Shown here: positions 9,888 to 19,980 of the stretch, piece after piece
Position numbering within the stretch: position 1 is the stretch's first letter
Layout: every line of letters begins with the position of its first letter
Assembly (NCBI RefSeq): GCF_000968195.1
Contig: NZ_FO704550.1
Coordinates: 2,480,001-2,544,000, forward strand
Length of the DNA stretch: 64,000 nucleotides
DNA from: Xenorhabdus doucetiae
Lineage (GTDB): Bacteria > Pseudomonadota > Gammaproteobacteria > Enterobacterales > Enterobacteriaceae
Direction of reading: 5' to 3'
Notes under the pieces: generated by a model
The model's database searches: none
What the model was told of the DNA's origin: nothing
What the model saw: the letters and a program-made list of their open reading frames with translations, nothing else
Position numbers and translations under genes: made by a program

Positions 9888-11264
9888 TTAATCCGTTTTA
9901 ACGGGTGCCTTAATATCAATACTATCGGCATTCACATCACGGATATGATCTTTGGTCAAACGATAGACAACCGGGCTGAGAAAGGCGATCGCTATCAGGT
10001 TGGGGATCGCCATCATGGCATTGAGGGTATCCGCCAGCAACCAGACAAAGGTCAATGACTGAGTGGCACCAATCGGCAATGCGATAACCCAGGCGATACG
10101 AAAAGGCACGATGGCTTTTGGCCCCAGCAAATATTGAATACATTTTTCACCGTAGAAACTCCAGCCCAAAATGGTGGTGAAGGCGAAAATCGCCAAGGCA
10201 ACCGCAACAATATAGTTACCTCCGGGGATCACGGCTGAGAAAGACGCCGCGGTCAATGTTGCGCCTGTTTGACCGGTCAGCCAGCCACCCGTAATGACAA
10301 TGGTCAAGCCCGTCACGGAGCAAACAATAATCGTATCAATAAAGGTACCCAGCATGGCAATCAGACCCTGCCGAATGGGGTTTTGGGTTTTTGCCGCTGC
10401 GTGAGCAATAGGTGCACTTCCCATCCCCGCTTCGTTAGAGAATACACCACGGGCAATCCCAAAACGGATCGCCGCCCATACTGCGGCACCGGCAAATCCC
10501 CCTTGTGCGGCAACGGGAGTGAACGCGGATTTAATGATTAAAGCCAATGCGTCGGGAATGGCGGTAAAATTGAGGGCCAGAACGATAACGCCTGCCCCAA
10601 AGTAACCGACCGTCATAACCGGCACTAATTTACCGGCCACATCAGAAATACGCTTGATGCCACCAATCAGGACGGCACCAACCAAAATGATCAAGATCCC
10701 GGCGGTGATGGTTTTTTCAATGCCAAAGTTACTTTGCAATACGTCCGCAACGGAGTTGGCTTGCACCGTATTGCCAATACCAAAACCGGCAATACTACCG
10801 AAAAAGGCGAACAGTGTTCCCAGCCAAACCCATTTTTTCCCCAAGCCATTTTTGATGTAATACATCGGGCCGCCAACGTAATTACCCTTTTTATCGGTTT
10901 CACGGAAACGTACCGCCAGCACCGCTTCTGAATATTTCGTCGCCATGCCCACCAGCGCGGTCATCCACATCCAGAACATGGCACCCGGCCCGCCCATTAC
11001 GATGGCGGTCGCCACGCCGGCGATATTTCCAGTCCCGATTGTCGCTGACAAGGCTGTCATTAATGCGTTAAACGGCGAAATTTGACCTTCACCCCGTTGT
11101 TCATTTTTTTGGAAAAGTAATTTGAATCCCATGCCTAATTTACGGATCGGTAAAAAAGACAAACGGATCTGCATGAAGATACCAATACCCAAAAGCCCAA
11201 TTAGCATGGGAACGCCCCATACTACCCCATTTAGTGCAGCTAACCATTGTGTAACCAGTTCCAT
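9888..11264 (-). CDS. Alanine/glycine:cation symporter (AGCS family)
   Basis: A polytopic inner-membrane transporter of about 458 residues that should import alanine or glycine with Na+ or H+. Family hallmarks are SATIGTGNIAGVATAI, GGPGAMFWMW, KYSEAVLAVRFR, GGPMYYI and FSNEAGMGSAPIAHAAAKT. I start at 11264 (MELVTQWL) because GAGGG lies seven bases upstream; the reading from 11279 has no such site. It is a single-gene unit bounded by a hairpin at its 3' end and sits between flhB and the recombinase gene, so it belongs to the DNA that divides the flagellar locus. Closest to the YaaJ/AlsT/DagA group; substrate not settled by sequence. Confidence 0.92.
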   Translation of the reverse strand: MELVTQWLAALNGVVWGVPMLIGLLGIGIFMQIRLSFLPIRKLGMGFKLLFQKNEQRGEGQISPFNALMTALSATIGTGNIAGVATAIVMGGPGAMFWMWMTALVGMATKYSEAVLAVRFRETDKKGNYVGGPMYYIKNGLGKKWVWLGTLFAFFGSIAGFGIGNTVQANSVADVLQSNFGIEKTITAGILIILVGAVLIGGIKRISDVAGKLVPVMTVGYFGAGVIVLALNFTAIPDALALIIKSAFTPVAAQGGFAGAAVWAAIRFGIARGVFSNEAGMGSAPIAHAAAKTQNPIRQGLIAMLGTFIDTIIVCSVTGLTIVITGGWLTGQTGATLTAASFSAVIPGGNYIVAVALAIFAFTTILGWSFYGEKCIQYLLGPKAIVPFRIAWVIALPIGATQSLTFVWLLADTLNAMMAIPNLIAIAFLSPVVYRLTKDHIRDVNADSIDIKAPVKTD

Positions 11265-11544
11265 AGACACCCTCGGCATTTAATGCAACAAATTGGCAAC
11301 AAAATTATTTCAATTAAATAAAGAGCATTTTGGGAAAATAAGCGAGGATTAATTGAGTATCTTTAGCAAGAAAAAATTGATACTGTGAGTTGAGTCACTC
11401 GTTTGGGTTACTCTTTATCAATTCTGTTGATAATAATTCTTCTCACATCACTTATTCTGATATTTCCCCACCGAAAACAAATTTTTATCTCGATATAAAT
11501 CGAATTAAAGGTTTTTTATAGTAAATAAATCGGTATTATGCCTA

Positions 11545-11620
11545 AATATACCCCATAGACTTCAAAGTGCCGCTCGCAAGACGAAAGCAACTTATTCTCT
11601 TCCCGCAGCACGGGAAGATA
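11545..11620 (+). repeat. Short interspersed repeat, copy B
   Basis: Reads ATATACCCCATAGACTTCAA, then CGCAAGACGAAAGCAACTTA, and ends in a perfect hairpin CTTCCCG/CGGGAAG. It is the + strand counterpart of 6013-6083. It lies in the 400-base gap between the symporter and recombinase genes, in which no gene is seen. Confidence 0.55.
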
Positions 11621-11666
11621 CGTATGACGAGTACAAATAGTTTCAAGAGTAGCTAAAGGATCCTCA

Positions 11667-12245
11667 GTGACAAGAGTAGGTTACATCAGAGTGTCAACCA
11701 ATGACCAAAATAGCGATTTACAAAGAAACGCATTAGTCAGTATTGATTGTGAGCTGATTTTTGAAGATAAGATCAGCGGGAAAACCGCTAATCGTCCGGG
11801 GTTAAAACGCGCTTTAAAGCATCTTAAGTCCGGCGATACCTTGGTGGTTTGGAAATTGGATCGGCTGGGACGCAGTGTGAAGAATCTGGTCACACTGATT
11901 TCAGAACTGCATGAACGTGGCATTCATTTTCAAAGCCTGACCGACAGTATTGACACCAGTACGGCAATGGGGCGGTTTTTCTTTCATGTGATGAGTGCGC
12001 TGGCTGAAATGGAACGCGAACTGATTGTGGAAAGAACCAATGCAGGTCTGGCCGCCGCACGGGAACAGGGGCGAATTGGCGGGCGGCCGGTGGTGTTTAC
12101 TGAGGAAGCCCGGCAACAAGCCGCCAGATTACTGAATAAAGGGCATAGCCGGAAGCAGTTGTCGATTATTTATAACGTGTCGTTGTCAACGATTTATAAA
12201 TATTTACCCGTGGGGAAAGAGGTTAGTAGTACATGCTGCAATTAA
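11667..12245 (+). CDS. Serine recombinase, Hin/Pin DNA-invertase type
   Basis: The 192-residue protein has the resolvase/invertase catalytic domain with nucleophile Ser10 in YIRVSTNDQ, the KLDRLGRS active-site segment, the long dimer helix (ALAEMERELIVERTNAGLAAAR) and a C-terminal helix-turn-helix (SRKQLSIIYNVSLSTIYKYL). The GTG start at 11667 follows AAGGA by six bases. Length fits invertases rather than large integrases. No invertible segment, tail-fibre gene or paired recombination sites are seen next to it, so its substrate is unknown. It is beside an IS remnant and the T6SS effector island. Confidence 0.9.
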   Translation: MTRVGYIRVSTNDQNSDLQRNALVSIDCELIFEDKISGKTANRPGLKRALKHLKSGDTLVVWKLDRLGRSVKNLVTLISELHERGIHFQSLTDSIDTSTAMGRFFFHVMSALAEMERELIVERTNAGLAAAREQGRIGGRPVVFTEEARQQAARLLNKGHSRKQLSIIYNVSLSTIYKYLPVGKEVSSTCCN

Positions 12246-12250
12246 TGGCC

Positions 12251-12442
12251 TTATGCTGTTTTCCCACGGTAAAGCCATTTAAAATGTTTGGCTAACCGGC
12301 CTCTGATGCATGCTTTTTTAATAAAGCCGGTTTCATCCACAATGAGCACCCTGTGTTTATCGCCCAAGGAAGTGTTAACACGTTTGCCTTTGTCCCCATC
12401 GCCACTCTGGTGATTACAGCCCTCCATTAAGACTTCTCCCAA
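12251..12442 (-). pseudogene. Transposase remnant (IS4/IS701-like)
   Basis: The 63-residue frame contains DKHRVLIVDETGFIKKA, which matches the first catalytic Asp region (VLIVDETGF.KKG) of IS4/IS701-type transposases. Nothing else of the transposase is preserved around it. It directly abuts the left 121-bp repeat. Fragment only. Confidence 0.65.
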
Positions 12443-12561
12443 ATCATAAAAAATGTGAATTTAATCAATATTTACAATCAATGAATGAGAGTGATAAATC
12501 ATATTTATTTATAGCTAATTGATTTTATTTAAACTTTACTCACAATATGCCGATTAATTAC
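12441..12561 (+). repeat. 121-bp imperfect direct repeat, left copy (flanks T6SS island)
   Basis: Runs from AAATCATAAAAAATGTGAAT to ATGCCGATTAATTAC and is matched, at the same length and orientation, by 21182-21302. By eye the two are about 80-85% identical, best at both ends. It ends 25 bases before the tssF start, so it may also contain the promoter. Confidence 0.75.
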
Positions 12562-12586
12562 CCATCAATACATTAGAGAAAGATAG

Positions 12587-14339
12587 ATGAAAAACAACAA
12601 GGAATCGCTGTACCTGCAAGAACGCGCTTACCTGCGGGAACTGGCACAGCGCGTAGCAAAAACGTCGCCCCATTTAACGGATTTTCTGGTCACCGCCCAT
12701 GACCCGGATATTCAACGCCTCTTCGAGGCCTTCGCGCTGCTGATCGCCCGCTTACGGGATAAACTGGAGGATGATTTTCCCGAAATTACCCACGGCATTC
12801 TGTCCCGTATCTGGCCGTTAGCGTTATGTCCGATTCCGCCCACCACGATAGTGCAATTTTTCCCCACTGATGGCGAACATCAGGGCGCTGCGGATATCCC
12901 CAAAAGCACTTCTGTTTCTGCCCAGGTGGACGGGCAGCTGCTCAGTTTTAAAACCTGCCGCCCTTTGCATATTGAGCCTTTGGTTGTGCGGGATCGCACG
13001 GTGAAAAAAACCGGCACCCACAGCGAAATCATCCTGACCCTTTGCCAGACGGGCAGTGTTTCACCGATCTGGCAAAGTGGGACGCTCTCTTTTTTCCTCG
13101 GTACGGATACCGAACGCGCGGCACAGCTCAGCCTGTGGCTGGATCAGCATATCCTGTGAAATGCGCCTGAGGGCACAGGGTGAACAGCGCAGGCTGAACT
13201 GCTTTCCTTATGGCTGGCATGATTTACTGGATAATCCCATCCTGCCGATGGAAAAAAGCCCCTACATCGGCCTGCAAACGCTGGTGGAATATTATGCGCT
13301 GCCCCAGCTGTATAACTTTGTCACCCTTGATATCGGCCGTTACTACGCGGAAATCCCGCTCAACGCGGACGGCACTTTTGAGCTGATTTTTCGTTTTGAA
13401 GGCGAACTGCCGCTGGATGAGGTCGGTGATGCTTTTATGCTGGGCTGTGTGCCGGCCATTCACCTGGAAAACCGGCTCAGCCCGCCCATTCCGCTGAGTA
13501 CCGGAAATAACACTTATCCCCTGCCGCTGGGCGAGGCGGTAAAACTGTTCCGGTTACGGGATATTCAGGCGGTTCAGCAGCCCGGGGAGGATGTACAACG
13601 GGGCACGCCTTACCGCTATTTGCCGATAGAGCAGTTTACACCCGCCGCGGATCTGCTGGCCGGGGAAGAACCGGATTATTTTTATTACCAGCTTCGCACC
13701 GAGCGTGATTTGCTGGATCGCATTCAGCACTCATTGCATTTTTTTGACCTGACGGGCAAACCGGCCCGCAACTTGCCTGAACTGACTGTCGCCTGCAATT
13801 TCACCGGCTACCATGAACCCGCAATGGCACTGGCGCAGGGCGCTATCACGGTGATGCAGGAAGGTGCGCCTTCGCATCTCAGTGTGCACAATATTACGCC
13901 AGTAACCACCGATTACCCGCCGATGTTGCAGGATAATTCCGGCTGGCCGCTGCTTTCCTGCCTCGCCAGCCCGCCTGTTTTATTGTTTACCACCGAAGGG
14001 ATGCCGCATTTTCTCCGCCTGTTTGACTATTATGCCGAATTTAATCGCCCCCTGAGCCGCCATATCCAGCGGCATATCGACGGCATTATGCAGGTGGAAG
14101 AGAGCCTGATCGACCGGTTGAAACTGGGCCGTCCTATTCGCGGGCGTCTGCTGTCACTGATCCTGAACCCCGACTGCTACGCCAATCCGGGGGAAATGTA
14201 CCGTTTCTGCCGGTTAATCAATCAAGCCATGGCCTGTTTTGTCAGCCAGTCCACCTTCGTCAAGCTGGAAGTGTCTACCCCGAACCAAAAAACGCGTTGG
14301 CAATTCAACGAAGTCTATGGGACACGCATGGAAATGTAA
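12587..14339 (+). pseudogene. tssF: T6SS baseplate protein TssF (VasA/ImpG), frameshifted
   Basis: TssF is a baseplate wedge component of the type VI secretion system. The first frame (12587-13159) encodes the N-terminus (YLQERAYLRELAQRVAKTSPHL, DPDIQRLFEAFALLIARLRDKL, FPEITHGILSRIWP), and the rest continues in the +1 frame from about 13150 to 14339 (RYYAEIPLNADGTFEL, PPVLLFTTEGMPHFLRLFDYYAEFNRP). Removing one base near 13157 would restore 583 residues, the usual length. It therefore looks like a one-base insertion or a sequence error. No tssG, tssE or other structural gene is in the window, so this is an orphan core gene heading an effector island. Confidence 0.85.
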
Positions 14340-14372
14340 TTCGTCAGGAATAATCACAAGGAGCAAAATAGG

Positions 14373-16400
14373 ATGAATATCATGAACGGGTTAACGGCGG
14401 CCAAAAGCGGATTACGCTTTACGTTTCAGATAGCCGGCCTGCCTGAAACCGCCTTTGCCGTAGGGGAATTTTCCCTTCAGGAAGGGTTATCTGAACTGTT
14501 TACCCTCAACCTGACACTGGTTCAGTCCCTGCCTGACAACCCTTTTCGGCCAAAGCCAGAAATTGATTTAACCGCGCTGCTAATGCAGGAAGCGGTGTTA
14601 CAAGTGTTTAACGGCACAACGCTGCAACGCAAAATTACCGGCATCGTCTCCCATGCGGACTGGGCAGGTACCGACGGCAATAAAACGCTTTATACCGTGA
14701 CGGTTCGGCCTGCGCTCTGGCGCCTGACGCTCAATCAGGACAGCCGGATTTTCCATCAGCAAAATGTGCCTGCCATCCTGAACAGCCTGTTGAAAAAGCA
14801 TAAAGTCCGCGCCGATTCGAAACTCTACGATCCCCATCAGGACCGGGAATATGTGACCCAGAAGCGGGAATCGGACTATGGGTTTTTCAGCCGTCTGGCC
14901 GCGGAAGAAGGCATCAGCTTCTGGTTTGAGGATGAAACGCTGTTTTTCAGCGACAGCCATCTGGGAATGACCGCGGGGCTGCCGCTGCTTTACCAGCCGC
15001 AGCCGGAAACCGCCCACGGCATAGATACGATTTATCAGGTGCGGCTGGGCGTCGGGATGAGTCCACAACGCAGTTTTCATAAAGACTTCAACCCGGAGAA
15101 CCCGCGCTATCACCTCTCTCATATGCAGAGCAGTGAAGGCTTTCGCGATTTTGGCAGCCAAACGCCGTATACCATATTTGAAAGTTACGGGCGTTTTCAG
15201 AAAGATGCCGCCGCCAAACCGTTTCTCAAATACCGCCATGAAGCACTGGATAACCAGAAAAAAACCGGCAGCGGCAACAGTAACTGCATCAAACTGATGC
15301 CCGGCAAAATCTTTGAGATCAAAAGTCACCCGCACGCCCCGCTGAATGCCCGCTGGCAGGTGGTCGGTATCAGCCACCACGGGCGTTGCCCGCAGGCGCT
15401 GGGCGATAACAGTGGTGAAGGTACCACCCTCAGCAACCATTTCAGTTTTATCGACGGCCTTGCCGACTGGCGTCCCCCGTTCCACTACAAACCGCTGGCC
15501 GATGGCGATGAAACGGCGATGGTGGTCGGGCCGGAAGGGGAAGAGATTTTCGTCAATAAAGACGGTGCGATTAAAGTCCATTTTCACTGGAACCGCTATG
15601 ACCAAGCCGATGACGGCGCTTCCTGCTGGGTACGCGTGGCACAAGGCTGGAACGGCAACGGCTTTGGTTTTATGGCGATCCCGCGTATCGGGCAAGAAGT
15701 GATTATTTCCTATCTCAACGGGGATATTGACCGGCCAATCGTCACCGGCTGTGTTTACAACGGCCTGAATCGCCCGCCGCTGGACTTGCCTGCTGAGAAA
15801 ACCCGCACGACCTTCAAGACCAAGACACACAAGGGCAAGGGCTTTAATGAGCTGCGGTTTGAGGATGCGAAAGGCAGTGAAGAAGTTTATATCCACGGCC
15901 AGAAAGATTTGACTGCCCATATCGAAAACGATGCGTACTGGCATATCAAACATGACCAGAAACAACGCATTGACAACAACCGTTACCACGATATCCGCGC
16001 TGATGACCATCATCAGGTCGCCGGTTCGCGCAAAATCACCACCGAAGGCGATGTCTCCCACCGGATTGCGGGCAGCCAGCATATCCAGACCGGCGACGCC
16101 ACCGTGATTGACAGCGGACAGGAAATCCACCTGAAAAGCGGCGGTAAGGTGGTGCTGGAAGCGGCGGCAGAAATCACCCTGAAAGTGGGCGGCAGTTTTC
16201 TGAAAGTCACTCCGGGCGGGATTTTGTCTTCACCAATGAATGTCGGACAGGGTTCAGGCGGCAGCGGGCGCGGGATTTCTTTGCTGCTGCCGGACGGGGT
16301 GGAGCCATTACCGGAGGTGGAATTTGCCGCCCAACCGGCCTGTGCCATTCTCGCACAGCAAGAAGAAAATTGGATTATCACAGGAGCAGAAGAAGCATGA
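14373..16400 (+). CDS. vgrG: T6SS spike protein VgrG
   Basis: The 675-residue trimeric spike is loaded on the Hcp tube and carries effectors. The N-terminal gp27-like part (residues ~15-370) includes VTQKRESDYGFFSRLAAEEGISFWF; the gp5-like OB fold follows with VHFHWNRYDQADDGASCWVR and GWNGNGFGFMAIPRIGQEVI; the C-terminal part has the repeated beta-helix pattern (HQVAGSRKITTEGDVSHRIAGS). AAGGAG precedes the ATG. There is no enzymatic C-terminal extension, so cargo must be bound separately, fitting the adaptor and lipase genes downstream. Its stop overlaps the next start (ATGA). Confidence 0.96.
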   Translation: MNIMNGLTAAKSGLRFTFQIAGLPETAFAVGEFSLQEGLSELFTLNLTLVQSLPDNPFRPKPEIDLTALLMQEAVLQVFNGTTLQRKITGIVSHADWAGTDGNKTLYTVTVRPALWRLTLNQDSRIFHQQNVPAILNSLLKKHKVRADSKLYDPHQDREYVTQKRESDYGFFSRLAAEEGISFWFEDETLFFSDSHLGMTAGLPLLYQPQPETAHGIDTIYQVRLGVGMSPQRSFHKDFNPENPRYHLSHMQSSEGFRDFGSQTPYTIFESYGRFQKDAAAKPFLKYRHEALDNQKKTGSGNSNCIKLMPGKIFEIKSHPHAPLNARWQVVGISHHGRCPQALGDNSGEGTTLSNHFSFIDGLADWRPPFHYKPLADGDETAMVVGPEGEEIFVNKDGAIKVHFHWNRYDQADDGASCWVRVAQGWNGNGFGFMAIPRIGQEVIISYLNGDIDRPIVTGCVYNGLNRPPLDLPAEKTRTTFKTKTHKGKGFNELRFEDAKGSEEVYIHGQKDLTAHIENDAYWHIKHDQKQRIDNNRYHDIRADDHHQVAGSRKITTEGDVSHRIAGSQHIQTGDATVIDSGQEIHLKSGGKVVLEAAAEITLKVGGSFLKVTPGGILSSPMNVGQGSGGSGRGISLLLPDGVEPLPEVEFAAQPACAILAQQEENWIITGAEEA

Positions 16401-17179
16401 TGGAACCGACCGATTGGAAAAGCTGGCTGTCACATCAAGACAGAGGGGAGTGTTATTTTCTGGTCAACAGTTTGGCGAAGCCGAACCCCGTCCAGACCTT
16501 TTATCTCAATGGCTGGACAGAGCAGGCGTTCCCACTCTACAGCGGTACCCCGATGAACGACCTGCTGGCACAAAGCCCGTGGCTGATCCAACCCAAAGCA
16601 AAATGCCTGCCGGAACTGGCTCTGTTGCTGGATAAACACGAATTCAGCGATTCCAGTTGGGGTTGGGCATACCGGAGCACGTTGCCGTGGTCATTTCAGT
16701 TAGAGCACTGGCGGTTACATCAGCAGGTTTTACTGCGCGGGCAAGTGGTGGTTTTGCGTCTGATGGATAACCGCATTTTCACGACCCTGCTGCCCGCCCT
16801 GCAACCGGGTGACTGGCGTGAACTCTTAACACCAATTAACGAATTGATGATAGATACGCCCTCCCCGTGTTGTTATTACCGACCAGAAAATTGCCCTCAG
16901 GAACTGGCAGAGAATTTATTTGTGCTGGGTGATCACCTGATTGAAGCGCGTTACTCAACCGATACCACCCTCAAAAATCTGGCTTATGCCTTAAGTTGTC
17001 AACTTTGGGAGGAAAACCCCGAATTGGCGCTCAAACTGGATGAACCGGAAGGACAATTGCAGAGCAGCCTTGTGGCGTGGCTGAAACAGGCGAGAGATGA
17101 AAAACATAACCTGAACAAACTCACTGCTGAACATTTTATGACCGATAACCCACAGGTTGTACTTAACAAAGAAATTTAA
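16397..17179 (+). CDS. DUF4123 T6SS effector adaptor
   Basis: A 260-residue protein starting at 16397 (MMEPTDWKSW), overlapping the vgrG stop by four bases, so translation is coupled. DUF4123 proteins (Tap/TEC) load a specific effector onto the C-terminus of the cognate VgrG. Typical features visible are CYFLVNSLAKPN near the start, a WGWAYRS segment, and LLRGQVVVLRLMDNRIFTTLLPAL in the middle. It lies between VgrG and the lipase, the expected order for a loading factor. No catalytic motif is seen. Confidence 0.88.
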   Translation: MMEPTDWKSWLSHQDRGECYFLVNSLAKPNPVQTFYLNGWTEQAFPLYSGTPMNDLLAQSPWLIQPKAKCLPELALLLDKHEFSDSSWGWAYRSTLPWSFQLEHWRLHQQVLLRGQVVVLRLMDNRIFTTLLPALQPGDWRELLTPINELMIDTPSPCCYYRPENCPQELAENLFVLGDHLIEARYSTDTTLKNLAYALSCQLWEENPELALKLDEPEGQLQSSLVAWLKQARDEKHNLNKLTAEHFMTDNPQVVLNKEI

Positions 17180-17200
17180 GTTGAATTAAGGAAGAAAAGA

Positions 17201-19149
17201 ATGAGTCAGTTAGAACCGACGGATTGCATTGATTGCCAAAAGATACTGAAACACTGGGTTGAATTTCAATTAGTTGATGAAGAAGGTGAGCCTTTGTCAG
17301 GAATGCCTTATAATTGACAAGCCGAGGGAATAAAAGCATTGTGCGAACGGGTACCACAGATGGGAACGGCTTATTACGTGAAGAAGATCTTCCCCCCATG
17401 CCAGTGACGCTATCTGTTACAGCACAGCCTCTTGCCGATGAAATAGTTAAACGAATTCCTCGTCAGCAAACTGGCGAAGCCAATTCCCCTGTTAAGCCAA
17501 CGGCTATATTGGACGGGCATGAATACCAATATATTACGTTGGGTATGCTCAGTGATGCTTATCCTAAGATTAAAGGCTGGCAAGAAGATGAATTGAAATT
17601 ATCTGAACACTTTAAAAATTCGACATTAAAAGGTTTCAGCACATCTCAACTTAAACGAAAGCATGTGTTGGAAATACAGGTAATTGAAAGTGGTATTAAT
17701 TTGACGATTGGCGTCTTTTTTGATGGAACGGGGAACAATGTGGATAATACCAACGAACGTCTCTGTGCCATAACAGAGGATGGGTTTCCTTCAGAACAGC
17801 CTAATGATCCTAACTGCTCATTCAGCAAATATGGAGCACCCGGTGATGTCTGGCGGCTAAGTTACGATAATTATTACACTAATGTGGTTTTCTTATACAA
17901 AATTTATAGGGCAAATGAAATTAGTGAAGGAAATCATCAAATTAAAGTATATGTTGATGGGGTTGGCACTCAGGCAGGTGAATCTGATAGTGTCGTTGGA
18001 TATGGAACAGGAAGAGGCGATACGGGTGTTGTCACTAAAACGGATATTGGAATACAAAAAATAAAAAGTGAACTTACGGAATTTTTGAAAGAAACAAAGG
18101 ATAATATCCGATCACTACAGTTCGATATTATTGGCTTTAGTCGAGGGGCTGCATCATCCCGCCATTTTGCTAACCGTGTGTTGAAACAAGATGATGATTT
18201 ATTAAAGGTACTTAATGAGTGTTTTGCTGATCATCGTTATCTGGAAAAATCAACCAACCCTACAGGCAAGACTCGTTTTTTAGGTATTTATGACACTGTT
18301 ACTGCAATTGCTGAAATGAACAATCTGCTCAACCCTCATAATTCTTCTGTGACGGGACCTGCTAATATATTTTTATCTCCTGATATTGCAAAAAGTGTTT
18401 TCCATATTACAGCGCAGAATGAATGCCGTTATAATTTCTCCTTAAACAGTGTAAAACCTCACTGGCCTGAACTTGAGCTGCCCGGTGCACATGCGGATGT
18501 TGGCGGCGGATATGAGCCTGTGAGTGATGAAAATTTATGTATCACCCGACCGAAAATGATGCAAGTATCAGGGGTTGGAGTACCTCCAGATAGTCATCTT
18601 CATGTTTATAAAAATGCTCAAAAAGAGTTGTCTCAGCTAAAAAAATCCCCGACCATTGGTTCATTAATCACAGATGAAAATACCAGGCTCATCACATGGC
18701 GCGATGACAGTTCAGAATATTCCAGGCGATCGGGTTCAACCAATGTAACGGCGGCGGCCGTTCTTACTCGTACCATCAAAAATGATTGGTCCAAAACGGG
18801 TATGCTGGTCATGCAAGATGCTGCCCAAGAAGCGGGATTGGTTTTTAATAAGCCAAGCGATAAAGATAGTAATTATCAACTTCCGGCGGAGCTTCAGGCC
18901 ATAACAGAAAAAGCGATTGCTCAGGGGAGGGCTATCAGGCAGGGGCAGAAACCTGAGCCTTTTACTCAGGAAGAACTGACATTAATATGGTCTAAATATA
19001 GTCACTTTTCAGCAAACTGGAACAATGCGAAAACAAAAGATAATAGCATCCAAGGTGATGTTCTTCCAGCAGAAATTGCGTATGCGAATCGTCCTAATAG
19101 TGATTGGCGTAGAACTATTTTTGATAATAATGGCAAGGATATTTCATAG
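17201..19149 (+). pseudogene. Tle1-like T6SS phospholipase effector (DUF2235), frameshifted near N-terminus
   Basis: The main frame (from TTG 17314 to 19149, 611 residues) has the DUF2235 hydrolase hallmarks: GVFFDGTGNN, the nucleophile elbow GFSRGAA, LGIYDTVTA with the acidic residue, and GAHADVGGGY with the histidine. It would hydrolyse membrane phospholipids of target cells. The true N-terminus is in another frame, ATG 17201 to the TGA at 17315 (VEFQLVDEEGEPLSGMPYN), a motif common at the start of such effectors. Adding one base at TATAATTG would join the two as YKLTSRG and give 649 residues. So it carries a one-base deletion, or starts internally at TTG 17314. Base composition turns AT-rich relative to vgrG. 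Confidence 0.85.
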
Positions 19150-19871
19150 TGAGAAACAACAATACATTAGTTTTGTTACTTTGCTCAGGCATGATATTTG
19201 GGTTAACTGCCTGTCAGTCGTATCCGTCAGTGTCCTATTCATCAGGAAAGCGGGTAGTGACTTATAAACCCATTGTGCGCAATAGCGAACCGCTACCTTA
19301 TAAGAAGTGGAGATTTCAAATTATTACCCCAGAATATTTCCCAGCCAGTATTAGTTTTGTTCAGTTTCAGGACGAGGATAATTATATTGTCCAAAAATTT
19401 ATGAATGATGGAACTGATCCAGACTATAGAAGTGTGAATTCATGGAGTAAGAAGTTAGGAGGGGGGGCTAGTGGGATTAATAACCATGGTGAAGCGCTAC
19501 CTAAGCGGATAATGGTTTGTTGGGATTCGGTCATTGATAAAAAAACCTACCAAACAGTGTTTGAGTTCACATCAGAGGTAAGGAAATTGATGCGCGAGCC
19601 TGCTTTCTATCCCGGCTATGAGAAACAGCCACCAGACTATCGAGAGCGAATTTTTATTGGTCTGGCTCCTGCTGGAACTGCACGCGCTTGGTTGCGGGGT
19701 ATCGATAAAAACAACGGCGATAATATCTTAGTGGCCACAGGTGAATCGGTTTCTGGTGATAATATGACGATTTGTCGGGATAAAACAAACCATCCTGATG
19801 GTTATGGTGAATATTCCGAACATATCAAAAATTTTATCAAAGGGAAAAAATATCCTTACGGAGAGTGGTAA
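19149..19871 (+). CDS. DUF2931 lipoprotein, probable immunity protein 1
   Basis: The 240-residue product starts with GTG that overlaps the lipase stop by one base (TAGTG). It has a lipoprotein signal with lipobox FGLTAC. The rest fits the DUF2931 family (YPSGKRVVTYKP-type start, SISFVQFQDEDNYIVQKFMNDG, MVCWDSVIDKKTYQTVFEF, IFIGLAPAGTARAWLRG). Periplasmic lipoproteins encoded directly behind Tle effectors commonly neutralise them; that role is inferred from position. A close paralogue follows at 20128. Confidence 0.83.
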   Translation: MRNNNTLVLLLCSGMIFGLTACQSYPSVSYSSGKRVVTYKPIVRNSEPLPYKKWRFQIITPEYFPASISFVQFQDEDNYIVQKFMNDGTDPDYRSVNSWSKKLGGGASGINNHGEALPKRIMVCWDSVIDKKTYQTVFEFTSEVRKLMREPAFYPGYEKQPPDYRERIFIGLAPAGTARAWLRGIDKNNGDNILVATGESVSGDNMTICRDKTNHPDGYGEYSEHIKNFIKGKKYPYGEW

Positions 19872-19900
19872 AGCGGTCACTTTGAGTTTTTCGCTTGTCT

Positions 19901-19944
19901 TCTCCGTGTTATCGGGCTAATAAATTAACCCGATAACACGGAGA
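19901..19944 (+). terminator. Long hairpin between the two immunity genes
   Basis: TCTCCGTGTTATCGGG at 19901-19916 pairs perfectly with CCCGATAACACGGAGA at 19929-19944 over a 12-base loop. It probably ends transcription after the first immunity gene, although no T tract follows. Confidence 0.6.
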
Positions 19945-19980
19945 TCTGAAAAAATACCTGCCAGAAAAGAGTTTAGTTCC

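Noticed and set aside
14598..16130. 510-codon open frame on the minus strand
   Set aside because: It lies opposite vgrG, which has clear domain matches; the antisense product shows no family features and arises from GC-rich codon use.
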